Positions 7,651 through 14,872 are shown, numbered from the stretch's first letter. The stretch is DNA of 19,001 nucleotides from Aliivibrio_A kagoshimensis (GCF_050337105.1 NZ_JAKJSQ010000066.1:1-19001), one strand, 5' to 3'. The notes: generated by a model from the letters alone, not told the origin. Translations and numbers: made by a program.

Positions 7651-7675
7651 TGAGTAAAAAAGCGGTCATTATACA
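7645..7675 (+). promoter_or_regulatory. Candidate promoter of the outer-membrane protein gene
   Basis: TTGTCA (7645-7650) and a TATACA hexamer (7670-7675) are 19 bp apart; shifting the -10 by one base gives 18. The -35 is the last TGTC repeat of the predicted operator, a geometry suited to activation by a regulator touching sigma. Transcription from here would leave a leader of about 130 nt before ATG 7814. A closer promoter cannot be excluded. Confidence 0.35.
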
Positions 7676-7813
7676 TATCAAATAGTTATATCTGGTTCGT
7701 GTTTTATTTAACGACCTAATAATACATTTGAGCACACACTGTGAAACTCAATTAATGCCATTTTGGTATTGTGATTTTGATTTGAAATTACGCGACATAA
7801 ATGGAGAGTTTAA

Positions 7814-8389
7814 ATGAAAAAGAGTGTTGTTTTGATTGCTGGTCTACTGGCTTCAGGAGTTGTGCATGCCAATGGTTGGACAGGAAATGTTAGCTTATTT
7901 GCGGGTAATAAGTCACTAGACAGTGGTTGGGGAGAGTTTGATTCACAGAGTGAATTCGGTATTATCAGCGATTTTGGGCACAGCAGCTGGCCTTTCCTTA
8001 TTGCAATTGATGTTTTTGGCGGTGGTGATGATGCTGATAATACAGAGAATAATAGTGGAAGTGATCTAAAAGTGGATGCGGTAACCTCTGAGATTCATAT
8101 TGGTATTAGACGTTATTTCGAACATAATTACGCTATTTCACCATACGTAGGAGGAGGCATCTCTAGAGGTTATGCTCATCGAGAGATCAAACAGACTGAC
8201 GGTAAGTATAAAGATAAAAATGATACTGGATTTGGACCTTGGGTCGGGGGAGGGGTAGTTTGGCGTCCGTGGAAACACATGAATGTCGGTTTTGATGTTC
8301 GTTACTCAACTGTTGAGGTGGACCTATTTGAAAAAGATCAAGATGCTGGCGGGGTTCACGCTGGAGTTCATGCTGGGTTTCATTGGTAA
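7814..8389 (+). CDS. Small outer-membrane beta-barrel protein
   Basis: The 191-residue precursor has a signal peptide (MKKSVVLIAGLLASGVVHA, cut likely before Asn20). The mature part of about 172 residues alternates hydrophobic and polar residues in strands separated by charged loops (GGGDDADNTENNSGSD; KQTDGKYKDKNDTG) and ends in an aromatic residue (GVHAGFHW), as expected for Bam-dependent insertion. The ISPYVGGGISRGYA and WVGGGVVWRPWKHMNVGFDVRY stretches are typical strands of OmpA/OmpW-like eight-strand barrels. The specific function is unknown: it could be an adhesin, a resistance barrel or a small-molecule pore. GGAGAG at 7803-7808 supports the start. It is divergent from the two-component operon, and the shared operator-like repeats suggest it is a target. 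Confidence 0.8.
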   Translation: MKKSVVLIAGLLASGVVHANGWTGNVSLFAGNKSLDSGWGEFDSQSEFGIISDFGHSSWPFLIAIDVFGGGDDADNTENNSGSDLKVDAVTSEIHIGIRRYFEHNYAISPYVGGGISRGYAHREIKQTDGKYKDKNDTGFGPWVGGGVVWRPWKHMNVGFDVRYSTVEVDLFEKDQDAGGVHAGVHAGFHW

Positions 8390-8410
8390 TTATTTCTCTT
8401 TCTAGGGGGA

Positions 8411-8443
8411 GTGAAGCGAGGCTGATTGAGTTTCGCTTTTTTT
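8411..8443 (+). terminator. Rho-independent terminator after the barrel gene
   Basis: AAGCGA (8414-8419) pairs with TCGCTT (8433-8438) across a 13-nt loop and runs into a tract of seven T (8437-8443). The stem is short, so efficiency may be moderate. Confidence 0.6.
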
Positions 8444-8469
8444 ATTAAAAATGCTTGTTCAGTTTTCGG

Positions 8470-8498
8470 TTGTGCAAATACGTGGCATTGTTAATACT
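8470..8498 (+). promoter_or_regulatory. Candidate ada promoter
   Basis: TTGTGC (8470-8475) and AATACT (8493-8498) are 17 bp apart and 36 bp before the ada ATG. I see no good copy of the E. coli Ada box (AAAGCGCAA type) in the leader, so autoregulation through that element is not supported by sequence alone. Confidence 0.4.
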
Positions 8499-8534
8499 TT
8501 GGTTATGAATGAATACCGACGGATTTAATTGACC

Positions 8535-9593
8535 ATGTTAATTACTCAACAGAAAAAAATAGATACGTATTATCAAGCACTATTAGAACGAGCCGCAGAG
8601 TTTGTCGGGATCTTTTATGTTGGCGTGAAAACCACATCGGTGTTTTGTATTGCAACGTGTCATGCGAGAAAACCAAAAAAAGAGAACGTTGAGTTTTACA
8701 CCTCATTTAAAGAGGCGCTTGATGCCGGTTATCGACCCTGTAAAGTGTGTAAACCCACTGAGAATGCTAACCAAGCCCCTGAACCTGTCGAGCGGGCGAT
8801 TAAAATGGTGAAAGACAATCCAAAAGAGAAGGTGACAGATTATCAGTTGAAACAGTGCGATATCAGCCCTGAGTTGGTACGTCGTTGGTTTAATAAACAC
8901 TACGGTATGACGTTTCAAGCTTTTCAGCGTATGTATCGAATTAATAACGCTCTGAAAGAGCTTAAAGATGGAAAAAATGCCACTAATACGGCTTTTGACT
9001 CTGGTTATGAATCGCTAAGTGGATTTGGCTATACCTACAAAAAAGTGGTTGGAAAGTCGCCAAAAAATAGTATTGATAATTCAGTGATTTTAATCAGCCG
9101 ATTAACGACACCACTTGGACCAATGTTCGTGTGCGCGACCGACAAAGGTGTATGCCTGTTAGAGTTTGTTGATCGCAGAATGTTAGAAACAGAGTTTAAA
9201 GATCTGCAGCGACTGCTCAAAGCTAAGATCATAACGGGCGAAAATCCGCATATTAAACAGGCTAAAAAAGAGCTGGCTGAGTACTTTTCAGGTCAAAGAA
9301 CCCAGTTTGATGTGGCGCTAGATACCCCAGGAACTGACTTCCAAAATAGTGTATGGAACTGTTTACATCAAATTCCATACGGAGAAACAAGAAGTTACCA
9401 GCAACAAGCAGAGAGTATCCATAATCCTAAAGCGGTAAGAGCGGTTGCTTCGGCTAATGGGTTCAACCGTATTTCGATTATCATTCCATGTCATAGAGTG
9501 ATTGGGAAAAATGGGCAGCTGACAGGGTATGGCGGCGGTTTAGAGCGGAAACGTTGGTTGATTGATCACGAAAATGAGCATGCCTTAACATGA
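8535..9593 (+). CDS. ada: Ada: bifunctional transcriptional activator and O6-methylguanine-DNA methyltransferase
   Basis: The product is 352 residues from ATG 8535. An in-frame TTG at 8529 would add two residues, but ATG numbering places the zinc Cys ligands at 38, 42, 69 and 72, exactly as in E. coli Ada, with FCIATCHARKP and CRPCKVCKP-like contexts. An AraC-type helix-turn-helix region follows (about 85-180, with FQAFQRMYRINNAL and the GYESLSGFGYTYKK second helix). The C-terminal methyltransferase domain has IIPCHRVIGKNGQLTGYGGG with acceptor Cys319. Methyl transfer from DNA phosphotriesters to the N-terminal zinc Cys turns Ada into an activator of alkylation-repair genes; the C-terminal Cys takes methyl from O6-methylguanine. 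The start is weakly primed (GGA 11 bp upstream). The stop overlaps the next gene by 4 bp. Confidence 0.95.
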   Translation: MLITQQKKIDTYYQALLERAAEFVGIFYVGVKTTSVFCIATCHARKPKKENVEFYTSFKEALDAGYRPCKVCKPTENANQAPEPVERAIKMVKDNPKEKVTDYQLKQCDISPELVRRWFNKHYGMTFQAFQRMYRINNALKELKDGKNATNTAFDSGYESLSGFGYTYKKVVGKSPKNSIDNSVILISRLTTPLGPMFVCATDKGVCLLEFVDRRMLETEFKDLQRLLKAKIITGENPHIKQAKKELAEYFSGQRTQFDVALDTPGTDFQNSVWNCLHQIPYGETRSYQQQAESIHNPKAVRAVASANGFNRISIIIPCHRVIGKNGQLTGYGGGLERKRWLIDHENEHALT

Positions 9594-9961
9594 AAAAATC
9601 TCATCAGAGGATAGTGACCCTTAGTCTGGTGGTCTTGATACTCATCATATCGGCGTTTTGCTTACTTAAGTGGAAGCATACGAGTGAAGTCTATGGTGTC
9701 ACTCAGAATGTGGTTTTAAGCGATTTAGGAGAAACGGTACACATTACCGTTCTGCTTGATGATGGGCGAGAAGTTGTAGTGCCAGTGCGCAGTGTTTGCG
9801 ATTATGTTAAGCAGAGTCGAGTGTTGTTGCGTCAGTCTCATCACCACATCTTAAACTATACGCATAATAGATTAATGGGCTTTGAGAAGAGTACAGGTGG
9901 GGTTGAAAAGATTGAACAATTTCGTTTTAAAGCTCGAATGCGAAATCCACACTGTGGCTAA
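9590..9961 (+). CDS. Membrane-anchored small protein coupled to ada
   Basis: This 123-residue protein has a basic N-terminus (MKKSHQR) and one strong hydrophobic helix (about 8-27), then a polar domain predicted in the periplasm. That domain is beta-rich at first (VVLSDLGETVHITVLLDDGREVVVPV), with two Cys (SVCDYV and the C-terminal NPHCG) that could form a disulfide. No known family is recognised. The ATG shares bases with the ada stop (ATGA, 9590-9593), so it is translated from the ada transcript and is expected to follow the alkylation response, although a direct role in repair seems unlikely for a periplasmic protein. A hairpin follows its stop. Confidence 0.75.
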   Translation: MKKSHQRIVTLSLVVLILIISAFCLLKWKHTSEVYGVTQNVVLSDLGETVHITVLLDDGREVVVPVRSVCDYVKQSRVLLRQSHHHILNYTHNRLMGFEKSTGGVEKIEQFRFKARMRNPHCG

Positions 9962-9970
9962 TAAAAGGGA

Positions 9971-9995
9971 GCCGGCTTATGGTAAGCCGGTCTTT
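9971..9995 (+). terminator. Hairpin terminator after the ada operon
   Basis: CCGGCTTA (9972-9979) and TAAGCCGG (9983-9990) form a perfect 8-bp GC-rich stem with a 3-nt loop, extended by a G-T pair. The following TCTTTG is only partly T-rich. It lies between convergent genes and may serve both sides. Confidence 0.6.
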
Positions 9996-10012
9996 GTCTA
10001 TTGAGTCGGCGT

Positions 10013-10261
10013 TTAGGCACTGTGATGCGCTTTCAGTTTTTGGTATAGGGTATCTTTTAAGGCAGCACGTTGTAGTTTTAATTGGGTCATGTGTTCATCA
10101 TCTGTAGGGCTACCAGCCACTTCAAGCTGTCTGATATCGTAATCTAGCTGATGATATTGCTCTGCATTTTCTTTAAATATTGGGTCGTCGTGATTGAGGT
10201 GAACAATGTCATATTTCATTTCTGGGAAGTCGAGAATAAGAGCGTGATTTTCATTTAACAT
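10013..10261 (-). CDS. YdcH/DUF465-family small protein
   Basis: The product has 82 residues and is almost wholly alpha-helical. The core EQYHQLDYDIRQLE, a short polar turn, then MTQLKLQRAALKDTLYQKL is the two-helix coiled-coil hairpin of the DUF465 (YdcH) family, ending in LKDxLYxxL as in E. coli YdcH. The N-terminal LDFPEMKYDIVHLNHDDPIFKENAEQYHQLD fits the family's opening (FPE..D.I..LK..NP.F..L...H.LD). Members are small cytosolic proteins of unknown role. AAGGAA 5 bp before ATG 10261 supports the start. It is convergent with the ada operon and has its own candidate promoter. Confidence 0.85.
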   Translation of the reverse strand: MLNENHALILDFPEMKYDIVHLNHDDPIFKENAEQYHQLDYDIRQLEVAGSPTDDEHMTQLKLQRAALKDTLYQKLKAHHSA

Positions 10262-10290
10262 CTTGATTCCTTTTAGAAGCTTGTAGTAAA

Positions 10291-10319
10291 GATATAGCGT
10301 GTGTTATCGATAAAAACAA
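10291..10319 (-). promoter_or_regulatory. Candidate promoter of the DUF465 gene
   Basis: On the minus strand TTGTTT (10314-10319) and TATATC (10291-10296) are 17 bp apart, about 30 bp before the ATG at 10261. The match is moderate in an AT-rich region. Confidence 0.35.
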
Positions 10320-10344
10320 GTGAATGAAGTTTTCAAAGTAGCAC

Positions 10345-10360
10345 CACTGAATGGATATGA
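10345..10360 (+). repeat. 16-bp repeat, copy 2
   Basis: This is an exact second copy of the 16-mer at 189-204, in the gap between the DUF465 gene and soxR. T-rich sequence follows it as at copy 1. Confidence 0.4.
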
Positions 10361-10417
10361 CATTGTTTTTAGTCAATTCCATGCACAGTTTTTTGTCCCC
10401 TCGTAATGCTTGGTTTT

Positions 10418-10849
10418 TTATTCCTCCCACAAGACTGCACCTTTTCCCTCGCGGGATAAGACATCATCTGGATTGCGAACTTTGCAGTATTCCATAGACA
10501 AACAGCCGCATCCAATACATTGATCCAACTCATTTCTTAAGTGACTTAATTGAGCGATACGCTGATCCAGTTGCGCTTTCCACACGTTGGCTAACTGTTG
10601 CCATTGTGCTTTAGTAGGTGCGTCATGGGGGGGGAATTTGGCAAACTCCTTCGAAATGTCAATCAAGGACATACCAATATTTTGCGCGGATTTAATCACT
10701 GCAATTCGACGCAATACCCCACGCTGATAACGACGTTGGTTACCACTATTGCGGTGGCTAGCAATCAGTCCTTTTTGTTCATAAAAATGGAGTGTGGATA
10801 CTTTTACTCCAGCTCGCTTTGCTACGTCACCAACACTGAGTTCTGCCAT
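10418..10849 (-). CDS. soxR: SoxR: redox-sensing MerR-family activator with [2Fe-2S] cluster
   Basis: The 143-residue product has the MerR winged helix at the N-terminus (VGDVAKRAGVKVSTLHFYEQ with the GNQRRYQR wing, about 5-43), a dimerisation helix (about 80-110) and the SoxR cluster signature CIGCGCLSMEYC with Cys at 111, 114, 116 and 122. It matches E. coli SoxR through the RNPDD.L..EG.GA tail. SoxR is activated when its cluster is oxidised by redox-cycling compounds and then untwists a promoter with an overlong spacer. AGGATCAATC before ATG 10849 supplies the ribosome site. It is divergent from an MFS exporter whose promoter carries a SoxR box; no soxS is visible here. It is somewhat shorter at the N-terminus than the enteric protein (154 aa). 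Confidence 0.96.
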   Translation of the reverse strand: MAELSVGDVAKRAGVKVSTLHFYEQKGLIASHRNSGNQRRYQRGVLRRIAVIKSAQNIGMSLIDISKEFAKFPPHDAPTKAQWQQLANVWKAQLDQRIAQLSHLRNELDQCIGCGCLSMEYCKVRNPDDVLSREGKGAVLWEE

Positions 10850-10894
10850 GATTGATCCTTTAATCTGCAGTCGAAAGTTATTTGAAGTAAACTG

Positions 10895-10925
10895 TTGACC
10901 TAAAGTTTAGTTGAGGTTTTACACT
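10895..10925 (+). promoter_or_regulatory. SoxR box inside a 19-bp-spacer promoter of the MFS exporter
   Basis: The -35 TTGACC (10895-10900) and -10 TACACT (10920-10925) are 19 bp apart, the spacing of MerR-family-activated promoters. The 18-mer CCTAAAGTTTAGTTGAGG (10899-10916) matches the enteric SoxR box CCTCAAGTTAACTTGAGG at 15 of 18 positions. It faces the exporter gene, whose ATG is 57 bp downstream, and may also affect divergent soxR transcription. Confidence 0.85.
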
Positions 10926-10981
10926 CTAGCACAGTTAATTTCAAAACCCACTTATTGGGTCGATCTGCTCAGGAGTCAATA

Positions 10982-12202
10982 ATGGAACTATTAAGACAAA
11001 CTAAAACTTACCGATTATTAATTGGCAATGTTTTTGATGGGATATCAAATGGCTTGTTTATGATGGCTTTGCCATGGGTGATGTTGACTCAATTTGATAA
11101 CGATAATTCTGGGGTAGTGGTCGCGATAGTCGCCACTATTTGCACGGCAAGCAGCTTGTTCTTAACTCCCTTTTTTGCCACATTGATTGATCGTTACTCT
11201 CGAAAGAACATTATGGTAATAGGGCAGGCAATTCAATTTAGTGCTGCTTCAATATTGGTGTTAGTTACCTTTATGCAGGTGCCTTCCCTCTATTTGTTAG
11301 CAGCGGTACAGGTAATTTTTTGGCTAGTTAACGATCTCTCTTGGTTTGCGAGCAATGCTCTGGTGCAAGAGAATTTTAATAAAAAAGAGTACCCTTCAAT
11401 TAGCAGTTACCAAGAGATCATCATGCAGAGTGTTACCCTCGTGTCCGGTGGATTGGGGGTGATGTTGCTTGAATTTTGGAGCATGAAGGAGTTTGCACTA
11501 TTTGCCAGTGGTGCATCGTTTCTTGGAATGACCGCGTACCTCACTATGCCCTATTATAGAAAGGTGAGAAACAGCAAATCAGTGAACTTTATTCATCAGA
11601 TGGCACAGAGCCGAAGTATTTTTGCTGCCAACCCTAAATTCTATCTGTTTATTGTTCTTTCTTGTCTCTCTTATCCGGTATTAACCTTTTTAGGAAAGTT
11701 AGTTCCTGTTTATCTTGCCGAGCAAGGCGCTCAAGGGCATTGGTTTGCAATGTGGAGCTCCAGTTATGGTATTGGTGCGTTGATCTGTGGCTTTATCGTA
11801 ACGCTATTGATTAAACGGTTACAATTAGAGAAGTTAATGAGTTACTCAATGGTGGTATTGGCAATAATCTTGTTTGCTATTGCTCTGTTTGCTTCCCCAC
11901 TTTCGTTAATACTATTGACGATTGTCTTTGGCTTTTTTAATTCATTAAATCGAATATCTAGAACCAATAAGATGAACCTAGAGGTGCCGATGGAGCATCG
12001 AGGGCGAGTCGATGGTGGTATACAGATCTTCTCCTCATTAATGCAAAGCCTAAGTTATCTGTTAATTGCATGGCTTGCAGCTAATCAAAATAGTGAGCTA
12101 GGGTTTGTGATTGCGGGAGGGGTGTTGTTGTTTGCGGCACTATTAATGCTGTTTATGAAACCATGGAGTGAGGATCAATACGCAGTATTCCCCTCAACCT
12201 AA
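10982..12202 (+). CDS. MFS exporter, predicted SoxR-regulated efflux pump
   Basis: The 406-residue protein has about 12 membrane helices. Loop 2-3 carries a motif A-like DRYSRKN, and the central loop (about residues 190-215) is basic. The overall look is of the EntS/MFS_3-type drug or siderophore exporters. An in-frame TTG at 10955 exists, but ATG 10982 has AGGAG (10971-10975) 6 bp before it and is preferred. The promoter has a SoxR box, so expression should rise with redox-cycling agents; the pump probably expels such compounds, as do direct SoxR targets in non-enteric bacteria. The substrate is not identifiable from sequence. The gene is followed by a short AT-rich gap with no clear terminator. 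Confidence 0.88.
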   Translation: MELLRQTKTYRLLIGNVFDGISNGLFMMALPWVMLTQFDNDNSGVVVAIVATICTASSLFLTPFFATLIDRYSRKNIMVIGQAIQFSAASILVLVTFMQVPSLYLLAAVQVIFWLVNDLSWFASNALVQENFNKKEYPSISSYQEIIMQSVTLVSGGLGVMLLEFWSMKEFALFASGASFLGMTAYLTMPYYRKVRNSKSVNFIHQMAQSRSIFAANPKFYLFIVLSCLSYPVLTFLGKLVPVYLAEQGAQGHWFAMWSSSYGIGALICGFIVTLLIKRLQLEKLMSYSMVVLAIILFAIALFASPLSLILLTIVFGFFNSLNRISRTNKMNLEVPMEHRGRVDGGIQIFSSLMQSLSYLLIAWLAANQNSELGFVIAGGVLLFAALLMLFMKPWSEDQYAVFPST

Positions 12203-12286
12203 TGAAAAAAATGCACTATGATTAATGAAGGTATCTTGGTGGTTATGAACTAAAAGAATAGTTTGTGTAGCAGCAGAGGACGTTTT

Positions 12287-12706
12287 ATGTTTTTCTATTC
12301 TCGTTTTTGGCAGATATTCGTCGGCGTATGGATTCTCTTTTTCTTACTCTTTATTGCGGCATTTGAGCTTGAAGTGTATCGATTCTTGCCGTTTTTCTCT
12401 TTCATCGCTTATGGTGTGTTAATTGTGGGCCTATTAAGTGCGCTAACAAACGCACATTATAAAATCCACTTTATTGTGAGCAGCGTATCATTGATTCTAT
12501 TAGGGACTTTTGCCTCTATTGATATGTTATCGGCAAAAGAGGAGGTTTTAGCGCTGTGGCAACACAATCGATGGCTCTATTTAGATAAAAATAGTATTGA
12601 TGATTACACGCAAGTATTAATTATTTTGGTCAATATTTTCACTGGAAGTCTAGCCGCAAATACTCTTTTTCACGGCTTAGTGATGACTAAAAGGAAGATC
12701 CGTTAG
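12287..12706 (+). CDS. Hypothetical four-TM membrane protein
   Basis: The product of about 139 residues starts at ATG 12287 (AGAGGA at 12275-12280). An upstream in-frame TTG at 12263 lacks such a site. Hydrophobic helices lie at about 8-30, 35-55, 62-82 and 108-130, separated by short loops, with a polar Trp/Asp-rich stretch (LWQHNRWLYLDKNSIDDY) before the last helix and a basic C-terminus (TKRKIR), which suggests both ends face the cytoplasm. No named family is recognised. It follows the SoxR-controlled exporter by 84 bp on the same strand and could be read from its transcript. Confidence 0.7.
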   Translation: MFFYSRFWQIFVGVWILFFLLFIAAFELEVYRFLPFFSFIAYGVLIVGLLSALTNAHYKIHFIVSSVSLILLGTFASIDMLSAKEEVLALWQHNRWLYLDKNSIDDYTQVLIILVNIFTGSLAANTLFHGLVMTKRKIR

Positions 12707-12722
12707 TCGGAAGAGTTAGATA

Positions 12723-13241
12723 TTATGATGGCTTGCTAAAAAGACGAGAAAACCAGGATGGTTGATTCTCTTTTCCTAAGTAATAGCTCTTCATTAATAT
12801 TTCAATCGTCTCTTGCTTGGTCGTTTCTTCTACATTCGCCACAAGAGTGCCTACTCTTGTGGCATGTTCGTGACAAAAGCCAAACTCCATTTGGTTATAC
12901 CCCATCACCAAAAACCATAACGTTGCATTTAGCTTGAGCTGAATGAGGTCGTTTGATTCGAATTTAGTGGCGTACTCAGGCTCAAGTGACTGCGAAAAGA
13001 CCTTATGCATAGCTTGCAGAGAATCTAGGTTGCTCTCTACTTGAGTGATGGCAGTAAGCGTCGTCTTGGTCAGTAGCCCCATCAACAGACCATTCGGATC
13101 TTTTTCAGGGAAGGTATTGATAGCATGTTGATATAAAGGGAGGTGAGTCAAATCAAACTGCTCAAGTTGTTTGGTCAGTTTGTCGCACAGTAGGAGTTGA
13201 GATAATCCAATTTTTTCAAGGTGGTTAATAAGAGCGGACAT
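12723..13241 (-). CDS. Hypothetical soluble protein, 172 aa
   Basis: The product is acidic to neutral and predicted mainly alpha-helical, with no signal peptide or membrane segment. It contains repeated Leu-rich amphipathic stretches (HLEKIGLSQLLLCDKLTKQLEQFDL) and a well-conserved-looking middle with LWFLVMGYNQMEFGFCHEH. It ends with a Phe/Ser/Lys-rich tail (SWFSRLFSKPS). No catalytic motif stands out and no family is recognised. It converges on the four-TM protein gene with only 16 bp between stops and has a candidate promoter in the next intergenic region. Confidence 0.65.
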   Translation of the reverse strand: MSALINHLEKIGLSQLLLCDKLTKQLEQFDLTHLPLYQHAINTFPEKDPNGLLMGLLTKTTLTAITQVESNLDSLQAMHKVFSQSLEPEYATKFESNDLIQLKLNATLWFLVMGYNQMEFGFCHEHATRVGTLVANVEETTKQETIEILMKSYYLGKENQPSWFSRLFSKPS

Positions 13242-13275
13242 GGTGACCTACGAACATGTTAATAAGAATTTCAGC

Positions 13276-13304
13276 ATAATAGTTCCCCAATGAATGAATG
13301 AAAA
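13276..13304 (-). promoter_or_regulatory. Candidate promoter of the 172-aa protein gene
   Basis: On the minus strand TTTTCA (13299-13304) and TATTAT (13276-13281) are 17 bp apart, 35 bp before the ATG at 13241. Confidence 0.4.
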
Positions 13305-13389
13305 GTGCCCATATCATAAAATGAAATGATGCATTAGAAAAATTAATCTCAATCATTATAAACCATCCTGAATATTATAGAATTAACAC

Positions 13390-13418
13390 TTGTCCCAATA
13401 AGGGCTTGGCCCTATTAT
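13390..13418 (+). promoter_or_regulatory. Promoter of the EmrD-like exporter with palindromic operator in its spacer
   Basis: TTGTCC (13390-13395) and TATTAT (13413-13418) have an ideal 17-bp spacer. The spacer holds AGGGC-TTG-GCCCT (13401-13413), a perfect 5-bp dyad that also touches the -10. A protein bound there would block polymerase, so a repressor operator is the simplest reading. The binding protein is unknown. Confidence 0.55.
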
Positions 13419-13478
13419 CTCGCCCCTTGATTTCCTAATGTGTTTGGAAATCCTATATTGAGTAATGAGGACATAGAA

Positions 13479-14690
13479 GTGCGAAACAGATCTGATTCAC
13501 AAGGCATGTCGAGATTGTTAGGTCTCGTAGTGTTAATGGCAGCGGTAGGACAGATGACACAAACGATGTATGTGCCCTCTATCGCAGCGATGTCAGATTA
13601 TTTTTCAGTACCTGCAGCCAGTCTGCAAGCTGTGATGGCTGCCTATCTAATTCCATACGGATTGTCGCAGTTTGTGTACGGACCACTGTCAGATCGTATT
13701 GGACGTCGTCCCGTTGTACTTATTGGTATGATCATCTTTTTACTGGGCTCGATGGTGACATTGATGACATCGAGCTTTGAGTGGTTTTTGGTGGGGAGTT
13801 TTATCCAAGGAATGGGCACCGGCAGCAGTGGTGCGATGTCAAGAACGGTAACCCGTGATTGTTTTGATGGACCGATGTTGCACAAAGCGAATAGCTACGT
13901 GAGCATGGGGGTTATTTTTTCACCTTTAATTGCACCAGTATTAGGGGGATTCTTAACTCAACGATTAGATTGGCATGCAACATACGAATTTCTCTTTGCC
14001 ATTGGTCTAGTTGTCACTGCCATTATGTACTTCTTCTTTTTAGAGACGTTACCAAAAGAGCGTCGTAAAAATGAGCGTGTATGGACAAGTTACAAATATG
14101 TGCTGGGCGACAAAAAGTACCAAGGCTACCTAATGGCATTAGTCTCAACTTTTGCTGGGGTGGCCGTGTATGAAGCTGCGGTAGGTGTGCTGCTTGGAGA
14201 TGTACTAAAATTAGATAGCACAACAGTGAGTTTATTATTTATTACTCCACTACCAGGTTGTTTCTTAGGGAGTTGGCTGTCAGCACGTTTGATTTCACGT
14301 TTGTCGATAAATCGAGTGCTGTTTATCGCCGCGTTTGCCTTGATTGCTGGGGGCGTTACCGTTGCGATTCCTGGATTACGTGGTGATGTGACTGTCGCAA
14401 GCTTAATCGGAGGGGGGGTTGTCTTTTTCTTAGGTGCGGGTGTTCTTTTCCCTGCAGCGACCTCAGCGGCAATCACGCCTTTTCCATATCATGCTGGAAC
14501 GGCAGGGTCTATCTTGGGAGGCGCTCAAAACTTAGGTGCAGGCATGGCGGCAATGGGAGCTTCATTTATGTCAATGCAGAGCCAATTTAATCTTGGTATC
14601 GTGATGGTTGTGGTGGCACTGTTAACTCTTGGTTGTTTAGTGAGTATCAGTCGAAAGGTAGACTACCCGCATCAACCTGTCATTACTTGA
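13479..14690 (+). CDS. emrD: Multidrug efflux MFS transporter, EmrD/Bcr-CflA type
   Basis: The product has about 403 residues and 12 membrane helices. Hallmarks are GQMTQTMYVPSIAAMSDYF in helix 1 and its loop, YLIPYGLSQFVYGPLSDRIG with MFS motif A (GPLSDRIGRRP), and the drug-antiporter motif C-like region GVIFSPLIAPVLGG. This pattern is that of EmrD proteins in Vibrio and of the Bcr/CflA family, proton-driven exporters of amphipathic drugs. The frame is open from GTG 13440, but that codon has no ribosome site and sits within about 15 nt of the predicted transcription start. GTG 13479, preceded by GAGGA (13467-13471), is preferred; ATG 13506 is too close to AAGG. Its promoter carries a palindrome, so a local repressor is likely. 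The symbol is by family resemblance. Confidence 0.88.
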   Translation: MRNRSDSQGMSRLLGLVVLMAAVGQMTQTMYVPSIAAMSDYFSVPAASLQAVMAAYLIPYGLSQFVYGPLSDRIGRRPVVLIGMIIFLLGSMVTLMTSSFEWFLVGSFIQGMGTGSSGAMSRTVTRDCFDGPMLHKANSYVSMGVIFSPLIAPVLGGFLTQRLDWHATYEFLFAIGLVVTAIMYFFFLETLPKERRKNERVWTSYKYVLGDKKYQGYLMALVSTFAGVAVYEAAVGVLLGDVLKLDSTTVSLLFITPLPGCFLGSWLSARLISRLSINRVLFIAAFALIAGGVTVAIPGLRGDVTVASLIGGGVVFFLGAGVLFPAATSAAITPFPYHAGTAGSILGGAQNLGAGMAAMGASFMSMQSQFNLGIVMVVVALLTLGCLVSISRKVDYPHQPVIT

Positions 14691-14698
14691 GTCGAAAG

Positions 14699-14738
14699 TT
14701 GCTATTTTAATACACATACCGTATGATAAACCGTATGA
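14699..14738 (+). promoter_or_regulatory. Candidate promoter with 9-bp direct repeat
   Basis: TTGCTA (14699-14704) and TATGAT (14722-14727) are 17 bp apart, just after the emrD stop. ACCGTATGA is repeated at 14718-14726 and 14730-14738 (12-bp period), covering the -10 and the predicted start. This could be a regulator site. It points at the small ORF beginning at 14774. Confidence 0.4.
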
Positions 14739-14773
14739 GTGTCAGGTTAACATTTCTAGTAGGTACTAAATGA

Positions 14774-14872
14774 ATGCAATACGCTTTACCGTGGTTGGTA
14801 GCCTTATGTTTTGGAGCGTTATCTATTATATTATTTAGTGAGTATTCATTAGGGTTCATATTATTTTATTGA
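14774..14872 (+). CDS. Possible 32-aa hydrophobic small protein
   Basis: ATG 14774 opens 32 codons giving MQYALPWLVALCFGALSIIL and a short aromatic-rich end (FILFY), a plausible single-pass membrane microprotein. A promoter-like sequence lies about 40 bp upstream, and an AGGT at 14761-14764 is a weak, rather distant ribosome site. A competing ATG at 14770 in another frame gives a 22-codon ORF that is also hydrophobic, so chance in a T-rich region is a real alternative. An imperfect stem (ATGTTG..TCATT with AATGA..CAACAT, 14872-14908) immediately follows the stop. Confidence 0.3.
   Translation: MQYALPWLVALCFGALSIILFSEYSLGFILFY

Noticed and set aside
8400..8534. E. coli-type Ada box upstream of ada
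   Set aside because: No AAAGCGCAA-like element could be found; only a generic promoter is visible.
13401..13413. AGGGC-TTG-GCCCT as a terminator
   Set aside because: The stem is only 5 bp with no T-run, and it sits precisely between good -35 and -10 elements, so an operator is more likely.
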